From Roseiarcus sp052147395 (GTDB taxonomy: Bacteria > Pseudomonadota > Alphaproteobacteria > Rhizobiales > Beijerinckiaceae): 11,047 bases of DNA. The stretch covers positions 1 to 11,047 of the forward strand of contig JBKQKS010000327.1 of NCBI GenBank assembly GCA_052147395.1, given 5' to 3'. This document shows, one piece after another, positions 1-5,946 of this stretch. The notes under the pieces are model-generated. The model was not told the DNA's origin and did not search any database. It saw only the letters and a program-made list of their open reading frames with translations. Made by a program: the position numbers and the translations under genes. The number at the start of each line of letters is the position of its first letter. Positions within the stretch are counted from its first letter, which is position 1.

Positions 1-942
1 GCGCATAAAATGGCCGTTCATGTGCTCGAGCTTGGCGAAGTCGAAGCGCGAGGGCGAGCGGCCGATGGCGTCGAGATCGAACTTTTCGATCATCTCTTCG
101 CTGGAAAAGAACTCCTGGTCGCCAAAACTCCAGCCGAGCCGCACCAGATAATTGCGCAGCGCCGCCGGCAGATAGCCCATGGCGCGATAGGCCTCGACGC
201 CGAGCGCGCCGTGGCGCTTGGAGAGCTTCGCCCCATCCGGCCCGTGGATGAGCGGGATATGCGCCATCACGGGAACATCCCAGCCGAGCGCGTCATAGAT
301 CTGGATCTGCCGCGCGGCGTTGGTGAGATGGTCGTCGCCGCGCACGATGTGGGTGACCCTCATGTCGTGGTCGTCGACGACGACGGCGAGCATGTAGGTG
401 GGCGTGCCGTCGGAGCGCAGCAGGATGAGATCGTCGAGCTCCTTGTTGGAGAACACCACCCTGCCCTGCACTTTGTCGTCGACGATCGTCTCGCCGTCCT
501 GGCGCGCTTTCAGGCGGATCACCGGCTTCACGCCGACGGGGGCCTGCGAGGGGTCGCGGTCGCGCCAGCGGCCGTCGTAGCGCATCGGCCTGCCCTCGAG
601 GCGCTGTTTTTCGCGCATTTCGGCGAGCTCTTCGGGCGACGCATAGCAATGATAAGCCTTGCCCTCGGCGAGCATTTGCCGAGCTGCCGCGGCATGGCGG
701 TCGGCGCGCGCGAACTGGCGCACCGCCTCGCCGTCCCAGTCGAGCCCGAGCCATTTCAGGCCGTCGAGGATGGCGTCGACGGCGGCTTCCGTCGAGCGCT
801 CGCGGTCGGTGTCTTCTATGCGCAGCAGGAATTTGCCGCCGAAGCGCCTGGCGTAGAGCCAGGAGAACAGCGCCGTGCGCGCCCCGCCGATGTGCAGGAA
901 GCCGGTCGGCGAGGGGGCGAAGCGGGTAACGACGTTGGTCAT
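1..942 (-). CDS. gltX: Glutamyl-tRNA synthetase, N-terminal 314 residues (cut by window edge)
   Basis: Class I aminoacyl-tRNA synthetase that attaches glutamate to tRNA(Glu) in the cytoplasm, and in many alphaproteobacteria also mischarges tRNA(Gln) for later amidation. Reading from 942 leftwards gives MTNVVTRFAPSPTGFLHIGG. The HIGH-type signature is HIGG at residues 17-20, followed by RIEDTDRERS (41-50). The second class I signature KLSKR lies at 239-243. The GDDH segment near 202-205 and the WSFGDQEFFS stretch (271-280) also fit the family. The frame is open for exactly 314 codons to the window edge; complete family members are about 470 residues, so the anticodon-binding C-terminal domain lies outside. 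The ATG at 942 starts exactly at the conserved family N-terminus, though no strong Shine-Dalgarno sequence precedes it. It is transcribed away from the toxin-antitoxin pair. Identity is secure; whether the enzyme is discriminating or non-discriminating cannot be told here. Confidence 0.97.
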   Translation of the reverse strand, partial: MTNVVTRFAPSPTGFLHIGGARTALFSWLYARRFGGKFLLRIEDTDRERSTEAAVDAILDGLKWLGLDWDGEAVRQFARADRHAAAARQMLAEGKAYHCYASPEELAEMREKQRLEGRPMRYDGRWRDRDPSQAPVGVKPVIRLKARQDGETIVDDKVQGRVVFSNKELDDLILLRSDGTPTYMLAVVVDDHDMRVTHIVRGDDHLTNAARQIQIYDALGWDVPVMAHIPLIHGPDGAKLSKRHGALGVEAYRAMGYLPAALRNYLVRLGWSFGDQEFFSSEEMIEKFDLDAIGRSPSRFDFAKLEHMNGHFMR

Positions 943-981
943 TGCGGACGGCCGGGAATTTGTTGGGAAAAGTTTTGGCGC

Positions 982-1010
982 GCTGTAGCAGAAGGGGCGC
1001 GCTCCGGCAA
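982..1010 (-). promoter_or_regulatory. Candidate sigma-70-type promoter for gltX
   Basis: On the minus strand, TTGCCG (1010-1005) and TACAGC (987-982) are separated by 17 bases and sit about 40 bases before the gltX start. The -35 matches 4 of 6 consensus bases and the -10 only 3 of 6, so this is a weak match supported mainly by spacing and position. Confidence 0.3.
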
Positions 1011-1144
1011 AGGGAACGGGCATGCTGATTTCGGCGCTCGGCGACGTGTTACGCCGGCGTCTCGCGGGACGCGCTACGATTGCGATCCTTCAGAATTGCC
1101 GGACTGTTTGACTCAGCAGAGAAACCAGAGTTTCCAAGACGCGA

Positions 1145-1173
1145 TTGCAATCTATGACACCTAGTGTTATAAT
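1145..1173 (+). promoter_or_regulatory. Sigma-70 promoter of the toxin-antitoxin operon
   Basis: TTGCAA (1145-1150) and a perfect TATAAT (1168-1173) are separated by exactly 17 bases. This is the best consensus promoter in the window. It lies in an AT-rich stretch (about 1080-1180) unlike the GC-rich surroundings. The predicted start of transcription is near 1180, about 33 bases before the toxin ATG. Confidence 0.7.
1153..1171 (+). promoter_or_regulatory. Operator-like palindrome inside the toxin-antitoxin promoter
   Basis: Arms TATGACAC (1153-1160) and GTGTTATA (1164-1171) flank a 3-base centre; 7 of 8 positions pair. The dyad fills the -35/-10 spacer and covers most of the -10 box, so a bound dimer would block RNA polymerase. 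Antitoxins of this class normally repress their own operon from such a site. Binding by the antitoxin encoded at 1581-1898 is an inference. Confidence 0.6.
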
Positions 1174-1175
1174 TT

Positions 1176-1204
1176 ATCTCGAGAACGCCCTGTGCGCTCG
1201 AGAT
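1176..1204 (+). promoter_or_regulatory. Second inverted repeat at the toxin-antitoxin transcription start
   Basis: Perfect 8-base arms ATCTCGAG (1176-1183) and CTCGAGAT (1197-1204) are separated by 13 bases. They span the predicted transcription start and end 9 bases before the toxin ATG. The repeat could be a second operator or, if transcription starts far enough upstream, a leader hairpin. Its sequence is unrelated to the dyad at 1153-1171. Confidence 0.5.
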
Positions 1205-1212
1205 CGGGGCAT

Positions 1213-1584
1213 ATGCGGGTATTCAAGAACAAACCGTTTGCGAGGTTTGCCCGAAAAGCGGGGATCACGGTTGCAGTTCTGTGCGCGGCGATCGCCGACG
1301 CCATGCGGGGTCTGATCGATGCCGATCTAGGCGGGGGCGTCGTGAAGCAGCGGATCGCCCGGCAGGGGGGAGGGAAGTCAGGCGGGTTTCGCACGATCAT
1401 CCTGTTCCGCCTGCACGAAAGGGCGTTTTTCGTTCATGGCTTTGCCAAGAATGAACGGGACAACATTCGGGACGACGAACTCGCCGCGTTCAAAATGCTC
1501 GCCGCCGAGATGATGGCTTACGACGATGACGCCCTGGCCAGGGCGATAGCAAACGGCGCCCTGATGGAGGGGGATGTGCAATGA
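1213..1584 (+). CDS. Type II toxin, RelE/HigB family (toxin-first operon)
   Basis: Probable mRNA-targeting toxin of a type II toxin-antitoxin pair; members of the RelE/HigB superfamily usually cleave translated mRNA. The 123-residue product begins MRVFKNKPFARFARKAGI and carries the typical family segments DADLGGGVVKQRIAR (about 37-51), GKSGGFRTIILFR (54-66) and AFFVHGFAKNERDNI (71-85), then a C-terminal helix. The closest family I recognise is the RelE-like group of COG4737/PF06296, recalled rather than searched. ATG 1213 is preferred because homology begins there. An in-frame GTG at 1192 would add seven residues and lies inside the inverted repeat. The stop overlaps the antitoxin start (ATGA, 1581-1584), so the two are translationally coupled in toxin-first order, as in HigBA. 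No residues look truncated. The exact cleavage specificity is unknown. Confidence 0.88.
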   Translation: MRVFKNKPFARFARKAGITVAVLCAAIADAMRGLIDADLGGGVVKQRIARQGGGKSGGFRTIILFRLHERAFFVHGFAKNERDNIRDDELAAFKMLAAEMMAYDDDALARAIANGALMEGDVQ

Positions 1585-1898
1585 CTAAGCAGTATCGCAG
1601 CCCAATGATGGCCTCGATCCACGAAACGGCCGATGGGCTGCACGCGGCCGGCGTCATGGACAAGCAGACGATGCGCAAGTTCGACGATGCGTGTCTGACG
1701 CCCGTCCGCCCGCTGGCTCCTGAAGAAATCCGAGCGCTTCGGGAACGCGAAGGCGCAAGCCAGGCGGTGTTCGCCCGCTATCTCAACGTCACCACTGGCC
1801 TCATCAGCCAATGGGAACGCGGCGAGAAGCGTCCGCAGGGCGCGTCCCTCAAGCTCCTGTCGCTCGTCGCCGAGCATGGGCTCGGCGCGGTCGCGTAA
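1581..1898 (+). CDS. HTH (XRE-type) antitoxin, NadS/HigA-like
   Basis: Probable antitoxin partner of the preceding toxin and autorepressor of the operon. The protein has 105 residues. An N-terminal segment MTKQYRSPMMASIHETADGL is followed by EIRALREREG (49-58) and an XRE-type helix-turn-helix, SQAVFARYLNVTTGLISQWERGEKRP, at about 60-85, with a final helix KLLSLVAEHGL. In this group the DNA-binding domain is C-terminal and the N-terminal part probably contacts the toxin. A strong Shine-Dalgarno stretch (GGAGGGGG, 1566-1573) lies inside the toxin gene, which would help keep antitoxin in excess. The start codon overlaps the toxin stop. Likely targets are the dyads at 1153-1171 and perhaps 1176-1204. 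Family assignment rests on recall of close homologues, not a search. Confidence 0.88.
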   Translation: MTKQYRSPMMASIHETADGLHAAGVMDKQTMRKFDDACLTPVRPLAPEEIRALREREGASQAVFARYLNVTTGLISQWERGEKRPQGASLKLLSLVAEHGLGAVA

Positions 1899-2010
1899 GT
1901 CGTCAAATGCCGGAAAGGGGTAGCACGCGGAGGGTTAGAGCGAGTCCCTATCTAGACGCATGCGAGATTATCCGAAGCGCCACAAAAGGCTCACACAAAT
2001 GTCTGCGTCA

Positions 2011-2172
2011 TCACGCGAGCCTGTCGAGCCCTGCCTGCATCGCCTCCGCGCCCGCGCGCATCGCGGCCTCGATGAACGGCGCGATCTCGTCGGGCAGGAA
2101 ATCGGCGATCCAGACGACGCGCGTTCCGCCCCCCGGCTCGGCAACCGCCTGCAACGCGCCGTTATAGTGGGT
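2011..2172 (-). pseudogene. C-terminal remnant of an SRPBCC (polyketide cyclase/START-like) protein
   Basis: Read leftwards from about 2172, the frame gives THYNGALQAVAEPGGG, then TRVVWIADFLPDEIAPFI and an amphipathic helix ending AGLDRLA before TGA at 2013-2011. This strand-strand-helix end (a 'GGGTRV.W...F.P' pattern followed by a long C-terminal helix) is typical of the last third of SRPBCC-fold proteins, usually about 140-160 residues long. Nothing in this frame beyond 2172 resembles the rest of the fold; there the opposite strand encodes a regulator fragment instead. I therefore read it as a broken gene whose 5' two thirds were deleted. The open frame does continue to an ATG at 2391, but only as antisense of the AraC fragment. 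Family identification is moderate because only about 50 residues remain. Confidence 0.6.
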
Positions 2173-2175
2173 CGC

Positions 2176-2415
2176 GCGGCCGCTATGAGCCGCTATCATT
2201 TCCTGCGCGTGTTCAAGAAAGTCGCCGGCGTGACGCCGCACCGCTACCTGATCATAGCCCGGCTTCGCCGGGCCGCTGCGGATCTGGCGCGCTCGCGCCA
2301 TTGCGTGCTCGAGATCGCGCTCGATTGCGGTTTCGGCGACCTCTCGACATTCAACCGTCACTTTCGCGAGGCCTATGGCGCCTCGCCGCAACAGTTCCGC
2401 GCGGCCGCGACGTAA
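2176..2415 (+). pseudogene. C-terminal remnant of an AraC-family transcriptional regulator
   Basis: The sequence AAAMSRYHFLRVFKKVAG, then TPHRYLIIARLRRAAADL, and later EIALDCGFGDLSTFNRHFRE with YGASPQQFR is the AraC/XylS DNA-binding domain. It runs from the recognition helix of the first helix-turn-helix through the complete second one to the natural C-terminus. A full domain is about 100 residues and a full regulator about 250-300; only about 79 residues remain, so the effector domain and the first helices are missing. An ATG at 2185 could start a 76-residue peptide, but it lacks a clear ribosome binding site and half of the first helix-turn-helix. The open frame extends upstream to 1960, but that part is antisense of the SRPBCC remnant and not AraC-like. 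Probably non-functional. The domain call is strong; the loss of function is inferred. Confidence 0.75.
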
Positions 2416-2487
2416 GGCCGCGCCCCGCCGGGATTGCTCAGGGAAGGCTTGTTGCTAGCCTCGCGGCAGCGACCGGGAGAAGCGCCG

Positions 2488-3168
2488 ATGGACTTCATCT
2501 TCATGTTGACGCGCAACGACGCGACGGTGCCCGACGCGCTGGAACTGGTGGAGATCGCGCGGCCGCTGGGCCTCGAGCACATCGGCTTCAAGGACGTGGG
2601 CGTCGAGCGCGACGTGCTGGAAAAACTCACCGCCGCGATCCGCGCCGCCGGCGCGGCCGTGTGGATGGAGGTGGTCTCCACCACGCGCGAGGACGAACTC
2701 GCGTCGCTGGCGACGGCGCGCGCGCTCGGCGTCGATTTCGTGATGGGCGGGACCCATGTCGAGGAGGCGCTGGAGCTGCTCTCTGGCTCATCGCTCGGCT
2801 ATCTGCCGTTCTCCGGCCGCCCGAGCGGCCACCCGACTGCGCTCGGCGGCTCGCCGGAAGAGGTCGAGGCTCATTGCCGCGCCTTCGTCGCGCGCGGCTG
2901 CGCCGGCAGCGACCTGCTCGCCTATCGCGCGACGGAGGCCGATCCCATCGCCCTCGTCGCCGCAGCTCGCTCGGGGCTGGGTCCGGCCGGCCGGCTCGTC
3001 GTCGCCGGCTCGATCCACAATGCCGAGCGCATCCGCGCCACCGCCGCCGCCGGCGCCGACGCCTTCACCATCGGCACGGCCGCGATCGAGGGGTTTTACG
3101 CACCGGGCGCGGGGGGGCTCGCCGCGCAGCTTGCGGCGATCCTCACGGATTGCCGCTCAGCGCGGTAG
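2488..3168 (+). CDS. TIM-barrel protein of unknown substrate (ribulose-phosphate-binding-barrel-like)
   Basis: Predicted soluble enzyme of 226 residues. It shows an alternating strand/helix pattern with short motifs at strand ends: MDFIFML (1-7), HIGFKDVG (31-38), WMEVVST (59-65), FVMGGT (84-89), YLPFSGRPSGHPTALGG (105-121), GSDLLAYRA (140-148), VVAGSI (171-176) and ADAFTIGTA (190-198). The last two resemble the phosphate-binding strands 7 and 8 of HisA/TrpF/NanE-type barrels, so a phosphorylated substrate is plausible. Candidate active-site residues at strand ends are K35, D36, E61, H115, D142 and R147. ATG 2488 has GGGAGA (2475-2480) upstream at a good distance; an earlier in-frame ATG at 2434 lacks one. 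purE follows after 88 bases, which probably include a separate promoter. I recognise no named family with confidence, so no reaction is assigned. Confidence 0.75.
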   Translation: MDFIFMLTRNDATVPDALELVEIARPLGLEHIGFKDVGVERDVLEKLTAAIRAAGAAVWMEVVSTTREDELASLATARALGVDFVMGGTHVEEALELLSGSSLGYLPFSGRPSGHPTALGGSPEEVEAHCRAFVARGCAGSDLLAYRATEADPIALVAAARSGLGPAGRLVVAGSIHNAERIRATAAAGADAFTIGTAAIEGFYAPGAGGLAAQLAAILTDCRSAR

Positions 3169-3191
3169 CGGCCGCGAAGGGCGAGCGCTGC

Positions 3192-3220
3192 TTGCGCCGC
3201 CCCCGACCCTGGCTTATCGC
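3192..3220 (+). promoter_or_regulatory. Candidate promoter for purEK
   Basis: TTGCGC (3192-3197) and TATCGC (3215-3220) are separated by 17 bases and end 36 bases before the proposed purE start. Each box matches 4 of 6 consensus bases. If real, it gives purEK a leader of about 30 bases and independent expression from the TIM-barrel gene. Confidence 0.4.
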
Positions 3221-3256
3221 CACGTCTTCAGCTCTTCAACGTTCTCGGGTCGCAAA

Positions 3257-3751
3257 TTGTCCAAGCCGGTCGCCATCGTCATGGGAAGCCAGTCCGATTG
3301 GTCGACGATGCGGCGCGCCGCCGAGACTTTGCGCGAGCTCGGCGTCGAATATGAAGCGCGCATCGTCTCCGCCCATCGCACGCCCGACCGGCTGGTTGCA
3401 TTTGCAAAAGGCGCCAAAGGCGCGGGTGTAAAGGTGATCATCGCCGGCGCCGGCGGCGCCGCGCATCTGCCGGGCATGACGGCGGCGTTCACCACGCTGC
3501 CGGTATTCGGCGTGCCGGTGGAATCGAAGGCGCTCTCGGGGCGGGACAGCCTGCTCTCGATCGTGCAGATGCCGGCGGGCGTGCCGGTCGGCACGCTGGC
3601 GATCGGCGCCGCGGGCGCCGTCAACGCCGCGCTCATCGCCGTCGCCGTGCTCGCGCTATCGGACCCCGATCTCGCCGCCCGGCTGCAGGCCTGGCGCGAC
3701 GAGAAACGCGATGCAGTGCCGGAATTCCCCGCCGACGGGCCGCCGGCATGA
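3257..3751 (+). CDS. purE: N5-carboxyaminoimidazole ribonucleotide mutase (PurE, class I)
   Basis: Rearranges N5-CAIR to 4-carboxyaminoimidazole ribonucleotide (CAIR) in de novo purine synthesis; usually an octamer in the cytoplasm. From a TTG start the product is 164 residues, the usual PurE size. The nucleotide-binding loop MGSQSDW lies at 9-15, SAHRTP with the catalytic histidine H40 at 38-43, and GGAAHLPGM at 66-74. The segments ESKALSGRDSLLSIVQMP and GVPVGTLAIG follow. TTG 3257 is chosen because it gives SKPVAIVMGS, the expected first strand. The next in-frame ATG (3281) would delete that strand, and no in-frame ATG is seen between the upstream gene and this point. The ribosome binding site is weak. 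The stop overlaps purK's ATG (ATGA, 3748-3751), so purE and purK form a coupled pair. Confidence 0.93.
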   Translation: MSKPVAIVMGSQSDWSTMRRAAETLRELGVEYEARIVSAHRTPDRLVAFAKGAKGAGVKVIIAGAGGAAHLPGMTAAFTTLPVFGVPVESKALSGRDSLLSIVQMPAGVPVGTLAIGAAGAVNAALIAVAVLALSDPDLAARLQAWRDEKRDAVPEFPADGPPA

Positions 3752-4842
3752 TCCTCGCCCCCGGCGCGACCATCGGCATCCTCGGCGCCGGGCAGCTCGG
3801 GCGCATGCTGGCGATCGCCGCGCTCAAATTGGGTCTGCGCTGCCACGTGTTTGCCCCGGAACCCGAGGCGCCGGCGCACGACGCCGCCATGGCCAAGACC
3901 GTCGCGCCCTACGAGGACGAGGCGGCGCTGGCGCGGTTCGCCGACTCGGTCGACGTCGTCACTTACGAATTCGAGAACGTGCCGACGGCGACGGTGGAAT
4001 TCCTGAACGCGCGCAAACCCGTGCGCCCCGGCGTGCGCGCGCTGTCGCTGACCCAGGACCGGTTCGTCGAGAAGACGTTTCTCAGGGACCTCGGACTCGA
4101 GACCGCGCCGTTCGCCGCGATCGACAACGCCGGCGAACTCGCGCGCCTGATCGCCACGCTCGGTCGTCCCGCGATCCTCAAAACGCGGCGCTTCGGCTAC
4201 GACGGCAAGGGCCAGACGATGATCCGCGAGGGCTCCGACGTCGGCGCCGTCCATCGCACGCTCGGCGCCGGGCCGATGATCCTCGAGGGCTTCGTCGTCT
4301 TCGAACGCGAGGTCTCCGTCGTCGCCGCGCGCAGCCTCGAGGGCGAGGTCGCCGCTTTCGACCTCTGCGAGAACGAGCACGAGCGCCACATTCTCGCCCG
4401 CACGCGGCTGCCCGCCCATGTCGGCCCCGGAATCGAGGCCGAAGCGCAACGCATCGCGGCGCGAATTCTCGACGCTCTCGAATATGTCGGCGTCATCGGC
4501 GTGGAGCTGTTCGTCGCCCGCGGCGGCGACCGGGCGGAACGGCTCATCGTCAACGAGATCGCGCCGCGGGTGCACAATTCCGGCCATTGGACGATCGACG
4601 GCGCCCAGACCTCGCAGTTCGAGCAGCACGTCCGCGCCATCGCCGGCTGGCCGCTCGGCTCGCCCGCGCGCCACGGCGCGATCGAGATGCACAATCTGAT
4701 CGGCGACGACGCTCAGGACTGGCGCGACATCCTCGCCCAGCCCGACCTCAGCCTGCATCTCTACGGCAAGCTGGAGACGCGGCCCGCGCGCAAGATGGGG
4801 CACGTGACGCGGGTGCTGCCGGAGCCCGCCAAAGCCCGTTGA
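3748..4842 (+). CDS. purK: N5-carboxyaminoimidazole ribonucleotide synthase (PurK)
   Basis: ATP-grasp enzyme that carboxylates aminoimidazole ribonucleotide with bicarbonate to N5-CAIR, the substrate of the PurE encoded just upstream. The product has 364 residues, normal for the family. Visible features are an N-terminal Rossmann-like loop GILGAGQLGRML (10-21), TYEFENV (about 71-77), the ATP-grasp lid KTRRFGYDGKGQ (about 145-156), EGFVVFEREVSV (about 176-187), GVELFV (about 252-257), and the metal/ATP-binding end NEIAPRVHNSGHWT starting at 269, followed by SQFEQH. The start codon overlaps the purE stop by ATGA, so translation is coupled and the two enzymes, which share an unstable intermediate, are made together. 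Nothing looks truncated or altered. The gene ends 98 bases before the universal stress protein gene. Confidence 0.96.
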   Translation: MILAPGATIGILGAGQLGRMLAIAALKLGLRCHVFAPEPEAPAHDAAMAKTVAPYEDEAALARFADSVDVVTYEFENVPTATVEFLNARKPVRPGVRALSLTQDRFVEKTFLRDLGLETAPFAAIDNAGELARLIATLGRPAILKTRRFGYDGKGQTMIREGSDVGAVHRTLGAGPMILEGFVVFEREVSVVAARSLEGEVAAFDLCENEHERHILARTRLPAHVGPGIEAEAQRIAARILDALEYVGVIGVELFVARGGDRAERLIVNEIAPRVHNSGHWTIDGAQTSQFEQHVRAIAGWPLGSPARHGAIEMHNLIGDDAQDWRDILAQPDLSLHLYGKLETRPARKMGHVTRVLPEPAKAR

Positions 4843-4940
4843 CGCTCTGGCGTTTGCGGCTCATCAATGCCCGTGACTGCCGCGCGAGCGAATCTCGCCG
4901 GCCTAGTCCACGCACAGAGGGCGGAGAGCGAGGAGACGCC

Positions 4941-5387
4941 ATGTTCTCCCGGATTCTGGTCCCGGTCGACGTTTACGAGCCCGAAGTCGCCCACGAGGCG
5001 CTGCAGGCCGCGGTTGCGATCGCCGGCGCCTTCGGATCGGCGCTGCGTCTCGTTGGCGTCGCGAGCCCGATCCTGCCGGGTTCGCCGATGCCGGTGATCC
5101 CGCAGACGGCCTATGACGACATCGGCGCCTACGAGAAGTCCGAGCTCGACGAGATGGCGGGACGGATTTCTGCGCCTGGGGGGATCACGACGACGGTGCG
5201 CATCGGCGGCGTCTATCCCGAATTGCTCGCGGAAGCTGAGGAATGGGCGGCCGACCTCATCGTCGTGGGCGCCCATCGCCGCTCGATGGCCAGCTATCTC
5301 ATCGGCTCCACCGCCGCCGCGCTGTCGCGCCACGCGACCTCGACGGTGATGATCGTGCGCAGTCCGCGCAAGGCGCATCTGATTTGA
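4941..5387 (+). CDS. Universal stress protein (UspA family)
   Basis: Small cytoplasmic single-domain Usp of 148 residues. It begins FSRILVPVDVYEPE, a first strand with the ATP-site aspartate (D9), followed by a helix. The C-terminal half has ADLIVVGAHRRSMAS and the phosphate-loop-like LIGSTAAALSRHATSTVMIV, the usual end of Usp proteins. The ATP-binding pattern is nearly complete, but the second glycine of the usual GxHxxG-type loop is serine (GAHRRS), so nucleotide binding is likely but not certain. ATG 4941 follows GGAGA at 4932-4936. The gene lies 98 bases after purK and 38 bases before the 130-residue unknown gene, with which it probably forms an operon. A weak promoter (TTGACG at 4839-4844, CATCAA at 4862-4867, spacing 17) overlaps the purK stop. 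The cellular role of individual Usp proteins is usually unknown. Confidence 0.9.
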   Translation: MFSRILVPVDVYEPEVAHEALQAAVAIAGAFGSALRLVGVASPILPGSPMPVIPQTAYDDIGAYEKSELDEMAGRISAPGGITTTVRIGGVYPELLAEAEEWAADLIVVGAHRRSMASYLIGSTAAALSRHATSTVMIVRSPRKAHLI

Positions 5388-5425
5388 GCCCTTCCCGTTG
5401 CGCCGACTCCAGGAGACCCGATTCG

Positions 5426-5818
5426 ATGACCATCAACCGTCCCGCCTTGAAGAGGGTGACGTTGCAAGCGGCGCGGTCGAAGCGGTTTCCCGACGGCTCG
5501 ATCCGCCACGGCTATGATTTCTTCGCCCCGCTGACGGCCAACGGCCACATCGATCTCGAAGCCTGGAAGACGCGCCGCGGCGAATGCTTCGCCCATCGCT
5601 TCTGGGGCGACGATCCGCAGCAGCACGGCCTGTTGGTCCACAAGGCGGGCGGGCTCGGCGGCTCGACCTGGAGCTTCGAGCTCGGCGCCGGCGCCACGCT
5701 CGACGAGGAGGACGACGGCTTCCGCTTCGGCGACCACCCCTTCCGCGAAGGCGAATACGTCTCGATCCGCGACGAGGACGGGGAGTTGGTCACGTTCCGG
5801 GTGGTGAGCGTGAAGTGA
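5426..5818 (+). CDS. Conserved-looking protein of unknown function, 130 residues
   Basis: I do not recognise a named family. The protein is soluble, with no signal peptide or membrane segment. It contains several aromatic and acidic patches: SIRHGYDFFAPLTANGHIDL (about 25-44), EAWKTRRGECFAHRFWGDDP, HGLLVHKAGGLGGSTWSFEL, and a C-terminal block EDDGFRFGDHPFREGEYVSI followed by RDEDGELVTFRVVSV, which looks like a small beta-rich fold. The single cysteine sits in RRGECFAHRFW. A good ribosome binding site, AGGAG (5411-5415), precedes ATG 5426 by 10 bases, and codon use matches the neighbouring genes, so this is a real gene. It follows the universal stress protein by 38 bases, suggesting co-transcription. 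A palindromic repeat begins directly after its stop and may end the transcript. No function should be assigned from context alone. Confidence 0.8.
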   Translation: MTINRPALKRVTLQAARSKRFPDGSIRHGYDFFAPLTANGHIDLEAWKTRRGECFAHRFWGDDPQQHGLLVHKAGGLGGSTWSFELGAGATLDEEDDGFRFGDHPFREGEYVSIRDEDGELVTFRVVSVK

Positions 5819-5844
5819 TGTAGCCGGGGGCGCCGACCCCGGCT
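5819..5844. repeat. Palindromic repeat, single-hairpin copy (family 1)
   Basis: TGTAGCC opens the unit, as in the other copies. AGCCGGGG (5822-5829) pairs perfectly with CCCCGGCT (5837-5844) across 7 bases. It begins at the base after the stop of the 5426-5818 gene and is followed by only three T residues, so it is at best a weak terminator. It appears to be half of the two-hairpin unit seen at 5947-5999. Confidence 0.7.
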
Positions 5845-5863
5845 TTCCGCGCGGGAAGGGTCG

Positions 5864-5882
5864 GGGCGAGCCGGCCTCGCCC
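5864..5882. repeat. Perfect 7-bp hairpin in a convergent intergenic region
   Basis: GGGCGAG (5864-5870) and CTCGCCC (5876-5882) flank CCGGC. A shorter TTCC/GGAA hairpin lies just before it. Neither is followed by a T tract, so a rho-independent terminator is not supported. Confidence 0.5.
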
Positions 5883-5898
5883 TTCGGCAGGCTCGGGA
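5878..5898 (-). repeat. Dispersed repeat, family 2, copy 1
   Basis: On the minus strand this 21-base element reads TCCCGAGCCTGCCGAAGG then GCG. It matches the copy at 10456-10476 at 18 of 21 positions, and all three differences are transitions. Similar 'gagcttgtcgaagg' elements are common intergenic repeats in alphaproteobacterial genomes (recalled, not searched). Confidence 0.6.
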
Positions 5899-5946
5899 GG
5901 CGTTTGCACGCGCTTTTGCGCACCTCGATGCATGAAAGACCGCCAA

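Noticed and set aside
10..1164. Long plus-strand open frame of 384 codons
   Set aside because: It is the antisense of gltX, whose conserved motifs are all on the minus strand; long shadow frames are common at this GC content.
1960..2172. Upstream part of the open frame leading into the AraC fragment
   Set aside because: Not AraC-like; it is the antisense of the SRPBCC remnant, so it is not a real N-terminus.
943..2415. Insertion sequence or genomic island with an integrase
   Set aside because: No transposase, integrase, tRNA gene or flanking direct repeat could be seen; only the toxin-antitoxin pair and gene remnants are supported.
2301..3431. Plus-strand open frame of 376 codons
   Set aside because: Another frame of the TIM-barrel gene, rich in arginine, with no conserved pattern.
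3214..4803. Minus-strand open frame of 529 codons across purE and purK
   Set aside because: Low-complexity shadow of purE and purK with no recognisable domain.
5819..5844. Rho-independent terminator after the 130-residue gene
   Set aside because: The stem is good but only three T residues follow, and the same element occurs elsewhere as a repeat.
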